A stretch of DNA of 64,000 bases. It comes from Sycobia sp. Sy_11 (taxonomy: Eukaryota; Arthropoda; Insecta; Hymenoptera; Epichrysomallidae). Location: assembly GCA_018907035.1 (NCBI GenBank), contig JACCIC010000015.1, positions 4,569,501 through 4,633,500 of the forward strand, read 5' to 3'. A program made the position numbers and the translations under genes. Under the pieces are notes generated by a model, which worked only from the letters and a program-made list of their open reading frames with translations, had not been told where the DNA came from and searched no databases. This document shows positions 36,261 through 48,699 of the stretch, in pieces. How positions within the stretch are numbered: the stretch's first letter is position 1; each line of letters starts with the position of its first letter.

Positions 36261-36981
36261 CATATTTAGAATTTTTAATATGACGTAAGCAGGAACGAAA
36301 TAGATATAGCACCGTTTTAAATTATTTGTCAATTTCAGGCAGAATTATTATTCAAAAAAGCAAATGTATTACAAATAAAATTAAAATTGTTTTAAAGGCC
36401 TACTCCATGTATATCTTGAATATGATATATAATATACAAGGTAATCGTATATTATAGAATTTTAACAGTGTATACTTAACACTTCAGCCTTCATTGTTTC
36501 CAAATAATTTGGAAAATAACACAAATAATGAGATCTTGAGTTTATCAAAACTTTTGAATTAATTATCAGATTTGAATATGATCGAAGTTATTTAGAATGA
36601 CTATATTTTTCTGACACGATATATGCTAATACTTCTTCTGACAAATATAGAGTCGAGAAGTTTATTTTTAGTTTTGACGACAATCAAAAATGTGTATCGT
36701 CCAACTATTCTAGATAACAAACTGATACTACAATCAGATTAAATTACAAAGTCACTTCTTTGAATTCATTAATTTTAACGACGTAATTAATGATTTTTGT
36801 AAAGTAATATTTAAATTATAATTCATACATAAATGAGTAATAATATTAAAGAATATTTAAATGCAATTTATAGAAGGTATAGAACATCTTATATATGGAA
36901 TAAAAAACTTTTGGCTAGATTTTAAATGGGCAAACTTCTTAATTTCAAATCCAGGCATTGTAAAGTTCCAACCTTCCCTTG
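36261..36981. other. Intergenic DNA
   Basis: AT-rich. The first 60 bp still resemble the DNA upstream of the gene 3 promoter (AATTTTTAATAT and AAGCAG blocks in the same order). Nothing else is recognised. Confidence 0.4.
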
Positions 36982-37696
36982 TTCAAGATCATATAAATTA
37001 ATAAATAGTTTTTTATTGGTCTTACAGTCCAATCAATTCAATCTAAAAATAAAAATAAATAAATAAAATAAAAATAAATAAAATAAATAAAAATAAAATA
37101 AAAATTAAAAATAAAAATTAAATTAAAAATTAAATTAAAATTATAATGACAGTCAGACTGTCCTTGTTTACATTCACCCCCGTAGACTAATCTGAAAATA
37201 AAATATTAGCTGAAAAAATTCTTTGTTAGTAAAGTGCAGTTTGACTGTCCCCAACACCTTTACCTAATTGAAGACTTGTCCAATGTTTCAAGCTCGCTAT
37301 AAATAATAAAAACAAAAATTAAAATTAAAAATTAAATTAAAAATTAAAAGTCCCTGATGAGGAGCCGTAGCGAGCTCGAAACGTTGGACAAGTCTTCAAT
37401 TAGGTAAGGGTGTTGGGGACAGTCAGACTGCACTTTACTAACAAAGAATTTTTTCAGCTAATATTTTATTTTCAGATTAGTCTACGGGGGTGAATGTAAA
37501 CAAGGGCAGTCTGACTGTCATTACAATTTTAATTTAATTTTTAATTTAATTTTTATTTTTAATTTTTATTTTATTTTTATTTATTTTTTATTTTTAGATT
37601 GAATTGATTGGACTGTAAGACCAATAAAAAAATATTTATTAATTTGTATATGGGCAGTCGACATAAGTACAATTAAGTTATTTCAAGATCATATAA
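36982..37696. mobile_element. Long fold-back (inverted-repeat) element with 15-bp flanking direct repeats
   Basis: The left arm (about 36,995-37,297) and right arm (about 37,369-37,652) are reverse complements with only a handful of differences, and include blocks such as GGTGAATGTAAACAAGG. The loop is about 70 bp of A/T-rich DNA. TTCAAGATCATATAA occurs at 36,982 and again at 37,682, consistent with a target-site duplication. Long runs of AAATAAA/AAATTAA fill the outer arms. Near the loop a hammerhead-like core is present. Penelope-like elements combine inverted terminal copies with such ribozymes, so a Penelope-type end is one reading; a fold-back DNA transposon is the other. There is no coding capacity. 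Confidence 0.8.
37350..37389 (+). ncRNA. Hammerhead-ribozyme-like motif
   Basis: Order of elements: GTCC (37,350-37,353), core CTGATGA (37,354-37,360), a hairpin with GAGC/GCTC stem (37,362-37,377), core GAA (37,378-37,380), AC/GT minimal stem III (37,381-37,384), cleavage-site T (37,385) and GGAC pairing with GTCC (37,386-37,389). All invariant core bases are present. An extra G at 37,361 bulges stem II, and the cleavage triplet would be GTT rather than the preferred GTC, so activity is doubtful. The left arm of the fold-back element carries only the 3' half of this motif (on the minus strand). Confidence 0.45.
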
Positions 37697-39763
37697 GTTA
37701 AAATCTAGCTCAAGATAGCATCCGACCTGATTTTTATGATAAAAAATATATGCAATATAATTATAATTTATACTTCTCAACTACATAGAGAGAATTATTG
37801 TTATATTTGTACAACTCAAATTGCTGCAGCATGCTTACAATACGTGCTATTGTTGTAGTAGCATCCAACTAGCTTTAAGAGCGAATAGTACCTACTCATA
37901 ACATATTACTATCGACCACATGCTATTGATTCTAATTAGATAAATATTTGTTGAAAAGAGTCATTACAGACCTTCAATATAAATCGCCTTACTTAGCAAT
38001 ATTTACTTATCAGTGGTACGATATTACATACGTTCAGTGTCTCGTACTTATTGAATAGCTTAATTGTAGGAATAAATAAATATGTATTTTTAACTTTTAA
38101 TATAATAGGGAAGATTATTTAGGTTATTGAATAAAAAATAATCGAGAAATACGATGTTCAGAGTGGTAACAAATATGGTTTTCTCAAGTAAGAAGCAATG
38201 AGAATATCTATGCTAAAGTTAGAATGAATAGTTCTCATTAGAAACGTCGACCCTAACAATCAAAAAGGTCCTGACTATAATTATTGGGATTCAAAAGGAA
38301 TCCAAATGAATTTTTTGGACAATAGAATGATACCACACTATATCGATTTCATGGCCAATTGAAAATGAAGCATTTCCTTAAAAAAAAAATGGTGTTGTTT
38401 CACCCATGTAGTGCGCCATTTTCCTTCTGCTCCCCACTTGATGAAAATTCAGCTGAATCGAGAACATTCGCGTTAAAATCAACTAAAGCTTATTTTTAAA
38501 AATCAATTGACAAAATCACATTTTTCGGAGATTGGAAAAAAGTCAAAACTTTTGAAAAAAAAAACGTATATGGTTTTCAAATATTACTGAACAACTTCGA
38601 ATGTCCGCAACATATCATTTGCATGAGCGGATTTTGTGGTAAAAATCGAGGTAAATCTCGTGAAGTCAAATCGGATTTGAAGGATAGTTTGTAGATTATA
38701 CAGGTCCTGTTGATGCGTTCTGGTGAGCCAGTGCAGTAAAGTATTGCGCATGAGGTACATACTGCCTATTCTAATGAATTCCTCTATGCTCGACTCTTTG
38801 TTGCCAGATTTTTTTTCTTTTTATCAATAAGAGTCGTCGAAACTAACAGCCATATTAAAAACAATCGTGTTCTTTTAACTTACAAAACATCAGATATTAC
38901 GTTAAAGTTAGCGTTAAAATTTGTATTAAAAACAACTTTATTTGTGACATCACTATTGAAAGCGTATTTTTAATATTATGTCCAACTTCATTTTTTTTAA
39001 TGTGTCATTTTTTTATTACATTTTGAATATAAAATATGAATATTCTGATATTGGTAAAATTAAAAAACAAGACAAAAATCTTTCAGGAGTATCACAGGTA
39101 TAATAGCAATAAACCGATTCCTTCTGATACAAATTACTGTTGATATTCACATACTTATACCAATAAGATTGTTCGCCTACTTGTGAGTAGTGCAAAAGCG
39201 GAGACATTACCTAGCGTTGCTAGCAGTGTATAACTTGAATGAAAGAATACTGTTAATTACGGTATAATAATACATATTTGATGAACAAGCTACAAAACGA
39301 TACTATTTCTTAACTTCTAAACAACCAATGTAATTCAGAATTGATTTTTAGTTCTGTTATCACACATTTGGATCCACAAGAAACCTATTACTTACATAAA
39401 CGATCTCAGCCACAAAATTTTTTCAAATTGATTCATTAGTACATAATAATTAACTATTCGCTCATTTTCTTGTAGTTTCAGGAATATAGATTGTTCATTG
39501 ATCAATCTAACCCTTACTTTTTTATTTTAGTGCCACTTCCTATGTAAATATTATCAGATAGTATATATGCAAAAATTGCAAAAAATTTTTATTACAATCG
39601 AAAATGGTTCAATGTTAATTGGATTTATTTAATGTTAAATGGCCTTGGGAATTTAGTTTGTTTAAAAAAAAGTATGCACGGCAAGCGTAAAACTTTATCA
39701 TTGAATGATTGCGTTGAGTTTAAGAGATTACGAGCACACTTTATACATTGATCAATCCTGGAT

Positions 39764-39766
<3 letters not shown>
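37697..39766. other. Intergenic DNA
   Basis: AT-rich with a less biased stretch at about 38,150-38,800 that has no open frame and no recognised repeat structure. Confidence 0.4.

Positions 39767-39819
<53 letters not shown>
39767..39819. repeat. (TA)n microsatellite
   Basis: About 26 TA units. Confidence 0.9.
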
Positions 39820-39823
<4 letters not shown>

Positions 39824-42800
39824 GAATATGGATTAAATTAATGTAGATAGTACTAATTGAATATTAGCTAATTTTATAATACGTTCATAATCTTCAAATA
39901 GGTAATGATTATCCACATGCTATGTCTGGAACTTGTGCTATTCTTGATAATCATATCAATATTGACAAGCCGTTTCATTTCATACATTTACTAATAAATT
40001 TATAATTATTGAGCGTATGATTTCATTTTCGACATGTTTAATTAATTACCTTCTGTTTGATTCTTTAAACTTTTCCACTGATCATCTTTTACAAGTATGT
40101 AATTTTTCTGAAAGATAACTGTTCATTAACTCTATTCATTAAAACTACGAACATTCATTCGAATATTCCATTACAAATCTTAGTTCATGAATCTATTCAT
40201 TAAAGTACCTTTCCATTGACCTGAAAAAGGTATATTCAAAAAAAAATATCAGTTATCATGAATTATATAGACCTATTTCCATTTTTTAAGTTTTAAGCAA
40301 AACTTTTGGCCAAGAAAATTACAACTTATCTATTCGGCAACTTTATGAATGTAATTATCTGATTTCAACATGATTTCTGTAGGGATAAGTTACTACTACT
40401 AATCTTTACGTATTTATTGATTATATAAATACTATTTGGCTAAATGTAAGCAGACAGATGAAGTCTACCGTGATTTTTTCATGGCGTTCCATTAATAAAT
40501 TATTAAACCTAGGGATTTTAGATTTTCTTATGGATTAAATAAGAGTCTACTTATAAAATAGAAACCAGGTGGATCGTACAGAGATCACATTATTCTAGAT
40601 TGTTGATATTCTATCAGTTGTGCTTTCACGTTCGTATCTTAATAATCCTTTATTATTTTCTAATTACATTAAATAGTAATTTATCTCTATTGAAGTAATA
40701 AACACCGTTGGTATCGTCCAAATAGTTACGCGAGATTTAAAATCTGTTAATATTACATGATATATAAAATATGCATAATATAGGCTATCTAGCTTTAATA
40801 CATGGATGCAGAATTTAAATTTTGTACACAGACTCTGCTTTATCCTCTTCAAAAATTTGAACAGATGATCATGAGATTTATATCTATCAAGTTAGGCAGA
40901 TTGAGGCAACAGTTTGATCTTGATTAAACTTGTATTTACTTTACATTAATTTAATATCTTTATTAATATTTATACATTTTCACTTATGTGATTATTCTGA
41001 AGGCGTTCTTATGTAATTTTTTATACTGAGAAACATTTATAATGAAACTAGGTATCCTGAAGTTCATTCATTTTTCTACGATACACTTACATAATTCTAT
41101 TTCTATTATACAAATGTTTCTTACCTAGATTCACTTACTATCGAAATTTACTGCCATCTTTTATTAGAAATACATCAAGCTTAATAGGTAGATATTATTT
41201 ATTTGCCAACTTCAACTGGACTCGTCGTATTGATTTATTTTTTAATTCTTCAAATGTACAATGCATTCTTCAAATGTATACTTCATTGTACAATGCATAC
41301 ATTCTGATTTTATTTTTATTTATTTCTAATCTTGATTGGAAATTTATCGAGGGAATTTACATTCATATTATAAATAATTATATAAGAGAATGTGTAACAG
41401 ATTTTAATAAACGAAAGGAATAGAGGATACACTAGGAATTAAGATTTTATGGTATTATTTGATTTTATGATATCTATAAACATCATGATTGAATTGCATG
41501 CTTCTGTGAAATGTAAATGTAATACTGGATTACAAAAACATAATAAGTAATGTTTGAACAAAATAAAGATGTAGGTTAAAGAAATTTAAGAAATTTTTTC
41601 ATTACGTCTCGAAGGATAAAGTTTTATATCTCTTCGTATAACTCAATGAAAAATCTGAAACCAATCGACGAAACCAAATTAGTTAACTTGTTTCATATAC
41701 TTTATTTCTCTTTATAATAATTCTTCTGAAGGTTCTCGCCTTTACACTAAACGAGGTATGATACATGCAGACCATGTTAAGAATTAGTAAATGCATTTCG
41801 TAGTATTTCAGCTTTCTTTGCCAATATTTGTGCGCAGATTGATTTTCCATACATCAGTGAACTTGATGAGCATATTTTTTCACGTAGTGTATCCCACATT
41901 GGTCGCTCCTATATACAAAAATCCAGGTTTAAACTATCAGCTAATGTTAAGTCTTAATGTAAGAGATTTTAAAAAAATAGTTAGGAATTTATTAATTCGG
42001 TATTTTAGATTTCTCTACAATTTTTATCAAATTGCAGGAATGATTATAAATGATTCGAACTTTTCTCATATGTATATTTTACAAATATATTGAATTTTTT
42101 AAATATTTAAACGCTTGCGTAGATCATAAAAATTGCCATTCCCATCTTTAAATAAAAATTGCATATATGGGTAGACATTATTTATAATACTATTGTTTTC
42201 ATTCATCTGCATTAGAAAAATTATATGTAAAAAGCCAAAAAGAAATTATTTTTTAAACACTTTGAACATTTCATTTTTTATATGTTAAAAAAAATATTCT
42301 GAATACAGCTTTTTAATAAGAAAGTAATATTTTTATCACATGGTCGTAGAAGTGAATTTTACGAATTATTTATGAACGCAAGTACACGAGGGTTAGCGCA
42401 GATGGTCCGAGGAATGAAAGGTGCATGATAAATGAAAGAAATAAGAGCCATCCCTGTAGAAATGGATGACAGATAATTAGTATCTCGTATTTGCTCGTAT
42501 TCATATTTAAAATTTCTAGGTTGAGAGATTATGAATCAATCAGGAATATATGTCTTGAATACGAAAAAGAATAAGACTCGAGTAATACCAAGAGTATACA
42601 AAAAGAAATAAAAGGAGTAGAACAATGTGTTACAAATTGAAAATTTGCAACCAGTCAGATTATGAATGAATTGAGAATACAAGCATAATACGTGCCACGT
42701 TCCTCCCAATCCTCTTATACTTTCTATCCGCTTGATATGCCCGATTGACGTAAGGTAATTTATTTACATGTTTTTTTTTAATCCCAAGAGAATGAAAAAA

Positions 42801-43684
42801 TTTAATATGCACGTATGGAGTTGCAACTAATTGAAATTACTAGGTAAATTAATTTTTTTTTGTTAATGATTTACTTAAATTTTATGTGAGTCAATTTAAT
42901 CTTCCTGGAATTTTTTTATTTTTCAAACCACCAGATGTCATTATCGAACTTGCACGAAGCGTATTCCTCGAATTCTTTTATTATTTTTGTATCTGAGGCC
43001 ATACCAGTCTTGTTTCTTTAATTCTTCAAATTTTCATTTTATTTTGTCTCTACGAAGGCGCCTGCGGCCTCATCCCTACTAAGTTTAGGCTTGATGATCT
43101 ATTATCAATTAAATTTACACAAATCAAAAATGATTTTTATATGAAAAGTAACTTGTTTTTAACAGCCACTGACAAAAAATACAAAAAAAATTATTCTTTG
43201 AATCGTACAAATAATATTCAATTTGTAGCAATTATTTAGTACAATTATTAGTACTTTATCAGTACCGAAGAAAGTAAGAAACTTTAAAGAACATGTTATT
43301 TGCTTAGATAAAAAAAAATTAATTCAAGATAGCAAACGTGTCCTAATTATTTATTACATAAGACAAAAAAGCGAATAAAATATGCATTACTACATAAAGA
43401 TCGAAATTATGAATCAGTTAACTAATTATATATTCTTTTGAATATCAATTTTATGAATTTATAATTACCCCATTGCTTTTTTAATAATTTTGCCAGAGTC
43501 ATAAAAAATGTCAGAATTTGGTATTATCTTTTCAATTAGGCTCAAGAAATAGTAAAATGACAAAAATGGAAAAATATATATATTTTTCAAATTGTAATTT
43601 TACATTGTATCGTTTAAAACACGGGAAAAAAGTCATTATTATGTATAAAATTAGAAAAACATTAAGTTGTCACGACCAAGAACG
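39820..43684. other. Intergenic DNA
   Basis: AT-rich. A 100-codon plus-strand frame at 41,791-42,093 contains HVVYPTLVAPIYKNPGLNYQ, which looks less random than its neighbours. It has no recognisable domain and I do not assign it. No RNA gene was seen. Confidence 0.4.
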
Positions 43685-43710
43685 TGTATATATATATATA
43701 TATATATATA

Positions 43711-43802
<92 letters not shown>
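43685..43802. repeat. (TA)n-(GT)n compound microsatellite
   Basis: About 12 TA units, CACG, then more than 40 GT units. Confidence 0.95.
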
Positions 43803-43803
<1 letters not shown>

Positions 43804-44953
43804 CTAGTAGATTTTATGTTTGTTGACTATTTTAATTTGAATCTACATGCAAATATCTCCTTTTTCTGAATCGGGTGTCCAAAATAGGACTTCTCAACCG
43901 TTACTAGAGTGGAAATTTCCTATTTTTATTAAAAATTCCAATTCGGTCAAAACACATAAGTTCTATGATCTCTGGCCAATGGTACATACAAGATTTTTTG
44001 TGAGTCCATCTTAGATTTAGCAAATAGAATTAGTGGCTCGTTTTACTAATCCTTATAGGACGTCGATAAACCGCATGGTATCATTAGAAAAGACGGGGCC
44101 ACGTCAAAATAGTTACTGCGTTACCGGAATGGGGTATAAATAGAATCTCACTTTAGGTTTTATATTGTTAATAAAAAATTGAACCACGTCATATATGAAC
44201 GGTCTCTGTATATTTTGAAAAAACATTAAAATATATTCTATTAATCATTTTTATGCACGAATCAATATTAAAAATATTAAAAAATGTAGTACGTATATTT
44301 CACAATAAATTTTAAATTGTAATATTTCTGTAAAAGTTAAACATTGAAACCAGACCTTGTATAATTTACACTGATATAGTGTCACAGCCGTTATGGAAAT
44401 ACGATGTGTTTGTAAAAAATATTTGTTAGTTTCAATGAAAATATAAATTATTTCCTTAAATAATAAAAAGAAATATTTATGTAGTTTCGCTAATGATTTT
44501 AAAGAAATAATTTATTGGTTTTGTTGGTACACAACGGTATATTTTACTTAAAAACAAAAAATTTTAGTTTAATTAAATAATTTTATTTGAATCAAATAAA
44601 TCAAACTTCAAAGCCAAAATTTAGAAAAGATCTTAAAGAATTTTTTTTGTTTATCTGTCGAGCTCTTTGATTAAAATCACTGCTCTCATTTTGAACATAA
44701 ATTAGAATTCAAGTCATTATTGCTCTTTTTGTCGAATTCATTACTTTAGCGCATTTCTATGAAAATATTGTTAATATAGAAAAAAATAAAAATAGTTATA
44801 ATGTTACATTGTAAATATATGAAACGTATTTGTATATGCTCAATACGAATATAGGTTTGAAAAACTTTGATGCATATATTATCAACTTGAGTTCTAATTC
44901 AAGAGCAAAATATTCGCTTACAATATTATTATTTTTTTTTTTTCAATGAAAAT
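43803..44953. other. Intergenic DNA
   Basis: AT-rich with no supported gene. A block at about 43,860-44,150 has more balanced composition; nothing is recognised in it. Confidence 0.4.
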
Positions 44954-44959
44954 TTTATT
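44954..44959 (-). terminator. Poly(A) signal overlapping the stop codon of cysteine-rich gene 3
   Basis: GAA-TAA-A at the frame end, the same arrangement as in gene 1. Confidence 0.5.
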
Positions 44960-45266
44960 CTGTTTTCACCTTTGGGCATTGTTCACAAATGCACTCCGCC
45001 GACGCGACCTTGCAGTTGCCATTTTTACACTTTTCGTCAACGCAAGCACTGTAGCATTGAAAGACGGTCATTACGTTGCACTCCTTATCGAACGTTGTTG
45101 ATATGTGCGTTCGACCACGAAATGATTGATCCCTCTTGATGTCCTTAGGAATTTCGGAAGTTGTAGCTTTATTTTGTTGATCCTTCGCTTTGTCATTTAT
45201 AGAAATTGCAACATCGATATATAAAAATACCACAACAAGTGTAAATAATAAAATTGATAGGTTCAT
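44955..45266 (-). CDS. Small secreted cysteine-rich protein 3 (CS-alpha-beta-like family)
   Basis: 103 residues, single exon. The signal peptide MNLSILLFTLVVVFLYIDVA (cleavage near Ser 22) is followed by a polar Lys/Asp/Gln linker with a dibasic KR at 44-45. The domain has Cys 63, 71, 75, 80, 85, 92, 94, 97 in the family spacing and the protein ends PKVKTE. By eye about half of the 42 domain positions match protein 1. The STTF-x2-C lead-in to the domain is shared with protein 4. The stop TAA lies within AATAAA as in gene 1. The family promoter motif is about 140-180 bp upstream, and TAACCAACC just before the ATG is shared with gene 1. Function not known; see protein 1. Confidence 0.87.
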   Translation of the reverse strand: MNLSILLFTLVVVFLYIDVAISINDKAKDQQNKATTSEIPKDIKRDQSFRGRTHISTTFDKECNVMTVFQCYSACVDEKCKNGNCKVASAECICEQCPKVKTE

Positions 45267-45408
45267 TTTGAGCAGCGGTTGGTTACTTTGAATTGATATT
45301 GATTATTTTGATGTTATTAACTGTAATGAACGGAATTATTTGGTTATCACAATTCAGTATACTCTTGATGGTAATCAATTTGTACGTAAATTGATTAATC
45401 GGCGTTTC

Positions 45409-45444
45409 GATCCCGTCATTATAAGTAAAACTAAACTGTAACAG
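45409..45444 (-). promoter_or_regulatory. Family promoter motif, cysteine-rich gene 3
   Basis: Minus strand reads GTTACAGTTTAGTTTTACTT and then ATAATGACGGGATC. It has the GTTTAGTTTT element, a TTATAAT TATA-like box six bases later, and the ACGGGATC block shared with the gene 2 motif. Confidence 0.65.
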
Positions 45445-46536
45445 TCACACTTATAAATTTTAATATTAATTAAAAAGCAGTGAAAGATATAACATGAGAT
45501 AATATTACAGATAATAAACGATCTCTGATAACACGATCTAAGTGTATAATTATCTCCTCTTAGACGTTACAGTATATCATGGCAGATTATAGCATTGAAT
45601 CGATTCGAGGGGCTGTTCACAAAGGACATCCAACGTTATTTACCCTTTTTCAGCTTTTCTCCTTCACAACCGCACGCACATTATTAAAAATTCAATACCT
45701 TGCCTCTACGAGAAAGTCCAAAATTATAAACCCTTGTTTATTTTCAAAAAATTATTTTTAATAAAAAATAATTTACAGTATAGGTGTCCTACTATATTTT
45801 ATTATCTAAAATTTACATAAATTAAAATTTTTAATTGTAATAATTATATATACAGAGATTAAAATATTTAAATATAATTCGTATTCTGCTTTGATCGTTC
45901 AAGGACTTAAAAGACAGTCTTACTGAGACCCAATGACTCACTCATCATTGCCATCTTCTGAATCTTTTCTTAATAATAATAAAAGTAATAATTAAAGCAT
46001 ACCTGACATTGTTGTATTTGGCATTATATATTTTATTTAAAAATCTATTTTATTTATAAACCTCTCTCAAGCTCAAATTTCGCACCCTTTAAATTTCACG
46101 CATATCCAAATCGGTTAGATTTTGTGAAGCTTCTCTCGAAAGCGATTCCACTGGACGACTATTGTGAATGGTCCACAACTATGAGATCAAGCAGAAAATA
46201 GTCTTCTTTAAATTTAATACTCTTAATGCATGTTAAATTTTTTTCTGCTATTAAATTTTTATACTTTTATAAGATGCAAAGGTAGGAGAAAGGTTTTTTT
46301 GTGTACTCATTAATCAAGTCACATCTTCTGTCCAATGTTAATTTACAACGTTTAACCCATCACTGACTTGACTGTAAAAGCCACTAAATTAGGACAGCAA
46401 TAATTCAATGTAAATGAGAGCAGTGTATTAGATACATTACTCTGTCAAATGGCAATGGAACAAGTAGTAGAGTAATTGTTCGTGTAGAAAACTAACAATA
46501 CAGTAACAGACTTGCACAGTTTCGATTTGCTAGCAG
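45445..46536. other. Intergenic DNA
   Basis: Upstream flank of cysteine-rich gene 3 and AT-rich DNA. A 60-codon plus-strand frame at 45,579 has no recognisable features. Confidence 0.4.
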
Positions 46537-46663
46537 ATTTGATAAAGCGGCAACACGTCTGAGGAGCAAAGGCTTTCCGAATATCGAAAATAGCTACGTT
46601 GGAGCGAACTATACATTTTATATCGGCTACGATGAGTGGCATTATGTGCGTCAATGTTTACAG
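46537..46663 (+). CDS. Candidate internal exon, unrecognised
   Basis: 127 bp bounded by a plausible acceptor (TTTGCTAGCAG) and donor (CAG|GTAAAGG). It encodes 42 residues starting FDKAATRLRSKGFPNI and ending in an aromatic-rich segment with DEWHYVRQCLQ. Base composition is clearly less AT-rich than the flanks and the frame is free of stops. I do not recognise the family. No partner exons were found nearby, so it may be a relic or part of a gene with long introns. Confidence 0.3.
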
Positions 46664-48690
46664 GTAAAGGAGGTTCTCATGTTCAAATTAGGTAATTCTA
46701 ACTTTCCAAGAATACCTAAATATTCGTCCTAATTATTTTTAGTCTATTTATATATGTGTGTATGTATATATTTATGTATATAATATGTACAGATATCGGT
46801 ATACATGTGCGTTACGTAAAAATTCTATCGATTTAGCTGCGTAAATTCGAAGGTTTGACCTTCAAAGGTCCTTCTAAATAGTTGAAATCAATATTTCAGA
46901 CCTTGATAAGTAGAGTATTAAAATGAGTATATAAAATATGAGTGTGATGGCTTATAAATAATGATGCTATACATTGTTCTTTTTTGTTTCCAGTGTGTGA
47001 TTATAATTATACTTGTGTTATTGGATGTCACTAATTTTCATGATTGAAAACTGAATAAAATGAAAGTTAAGCTCAAATCCTTTTGAATACTCGATAAAGG
47101 TTGGAAATTATTGAAAATATATATTTCAGGTAATCCCTGCTGATGTGGTATTGCGATCATAGCACACGATTGCAATGCCAGCGCAAACGAGTGGAGAATT
47201 CCTGCTCAAGATGGTTGTAACATAATTTTGGTGACATAATCCGGTTTGACAGATGTGAGCTTTAACAAATATATTCTTAGGAAACATATTTATACAAGTT
47301 GACTTTTTATCGATAGCGTTATCAATTGATGAAAAGATGTAATTGAAACCAATTTATGAAATTTATACTATATTAATCAATGCTAAACCAGTATTGTTGT
47401 TGTCAACTGTAGTTATACATACTGTGAATCCTGTCTGTTCTATTAAAAATTATAAAATTCAGTTGAGAAAAGAACTGAATTTACCAAAAGCTGTTTTCAC
47501 GTCTTTAATAGTCCCATGGTTGAATGTGATTTCCACGAAACATATCTTAACAATGTTTTGAATGAACTTTAGATGAAAAAAGTGGACAAGATTATTTTCT
47601 TTAGACAGACGCAAATATCAGTTAAAAATGATACTGTGTTATTCTACATCATTATAGCAAATGTTATTTAATTTATTATAAAATGCTCTTTACAAGCACT
47701 AAAAAACTTTTTAATTGTTTTAAATTACATTTTTGCAATGAAATGCTTTGAATTTGTGCACTCAAAAGACTAGTAGTATCTGTAACATATAATATACCAA
47801 TATATATGAAAAAAATTAAAAAAGAACTAAACATAATTTTTCGATTGATGAAAAGAAAAACGTGAATTATAGATTTCCTTTTTGAGAAAAAGGGCATCGA
47901 AAGTTCATCGGTAATTACCGGCCTTATAGAAATGTTTTGAGAAATCATATGAATACGGATAATAAAACACTTCTCACTCGCATGGGAGCTGTAGAATATT
48001 TATTTGCACAACTTATCAAATGAAATGAATTAAATTTGTAAAACGCCTTGAAAGCTCCTCATTGATACGAATAGACACGCTGAAGCTGGAGATTCCTTAA
48101 AAAACTTTTAAATTTCTTATTTTTAATATATATATTAACGTAAATATATTTGCTTGTAAATACAAGCTATGTTTCAGTATAGAAATGTACGTTCAACAAT
48201 CATTTTTCTTATATTTAGGTCAAATTTATTCTGATTTCAATAATTCGGCAGTACCGAATTTTGAATTGAGGAAAATTACACAGAAAATTTATTTATTACT
48301 ATTTCTACAATAAGAGCAATAAAGAACTATTAACTTGACCGAAACTTGGTATACATATGTCTAATGTATATTTAGAATTAGTTTTGAATAATAAATAAAG
48401 ACTCTATAAAATTGAAATAGTAAAACATTGATTAAGTTTTGTATATAAGAAAATAACACATTTTTTATTTATCAATTTTGTGTATATCTATACTGAAAAC
48501 ATAAAATCATGCTTAAATTAATGAACCTTACAAATGCTTTGTAATAATAACAAAATAAACAATATAACGGATTGAAATCAGTAAAAAATAATTAAACTAT
48601 ATAGAAATCAACATACTGATATATTTTTTAAATCAAACATTATCTTTCGATTTCTTAATACAGGAACATGTGTGTCATGAATCTTATATT
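46664..48690. other. Intergenic DNA
   Basis: AT-rich. Short frames such as 47,343-47,561 (+) show no signature. Confidence 0.4.
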
Positions 48691-48699
48691 ACGAACGAA

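Noticed and set aside
37008..37160. A/T-rich AAATAAA/AAATTAA runs as possible poly(A) tails or satellite DNA
   Set aside because: They occur symmetrically in both arms of the fold-back element and are part of its inverted repeat.
41791..42093. 100-codon frame with HVVYPTLVAPIYKNPGLNYQ as a gene
   Set aside because: Looks slightly non-random but has no recognisable domain, signal or splice support. Noted only in the intergenic description.
43518..43826. 102-codon plus-strand frame ending in a Val-Cys run
   Set aside because: The Val-Cys run is the (GT)n microsatellite; the rest has no domain.
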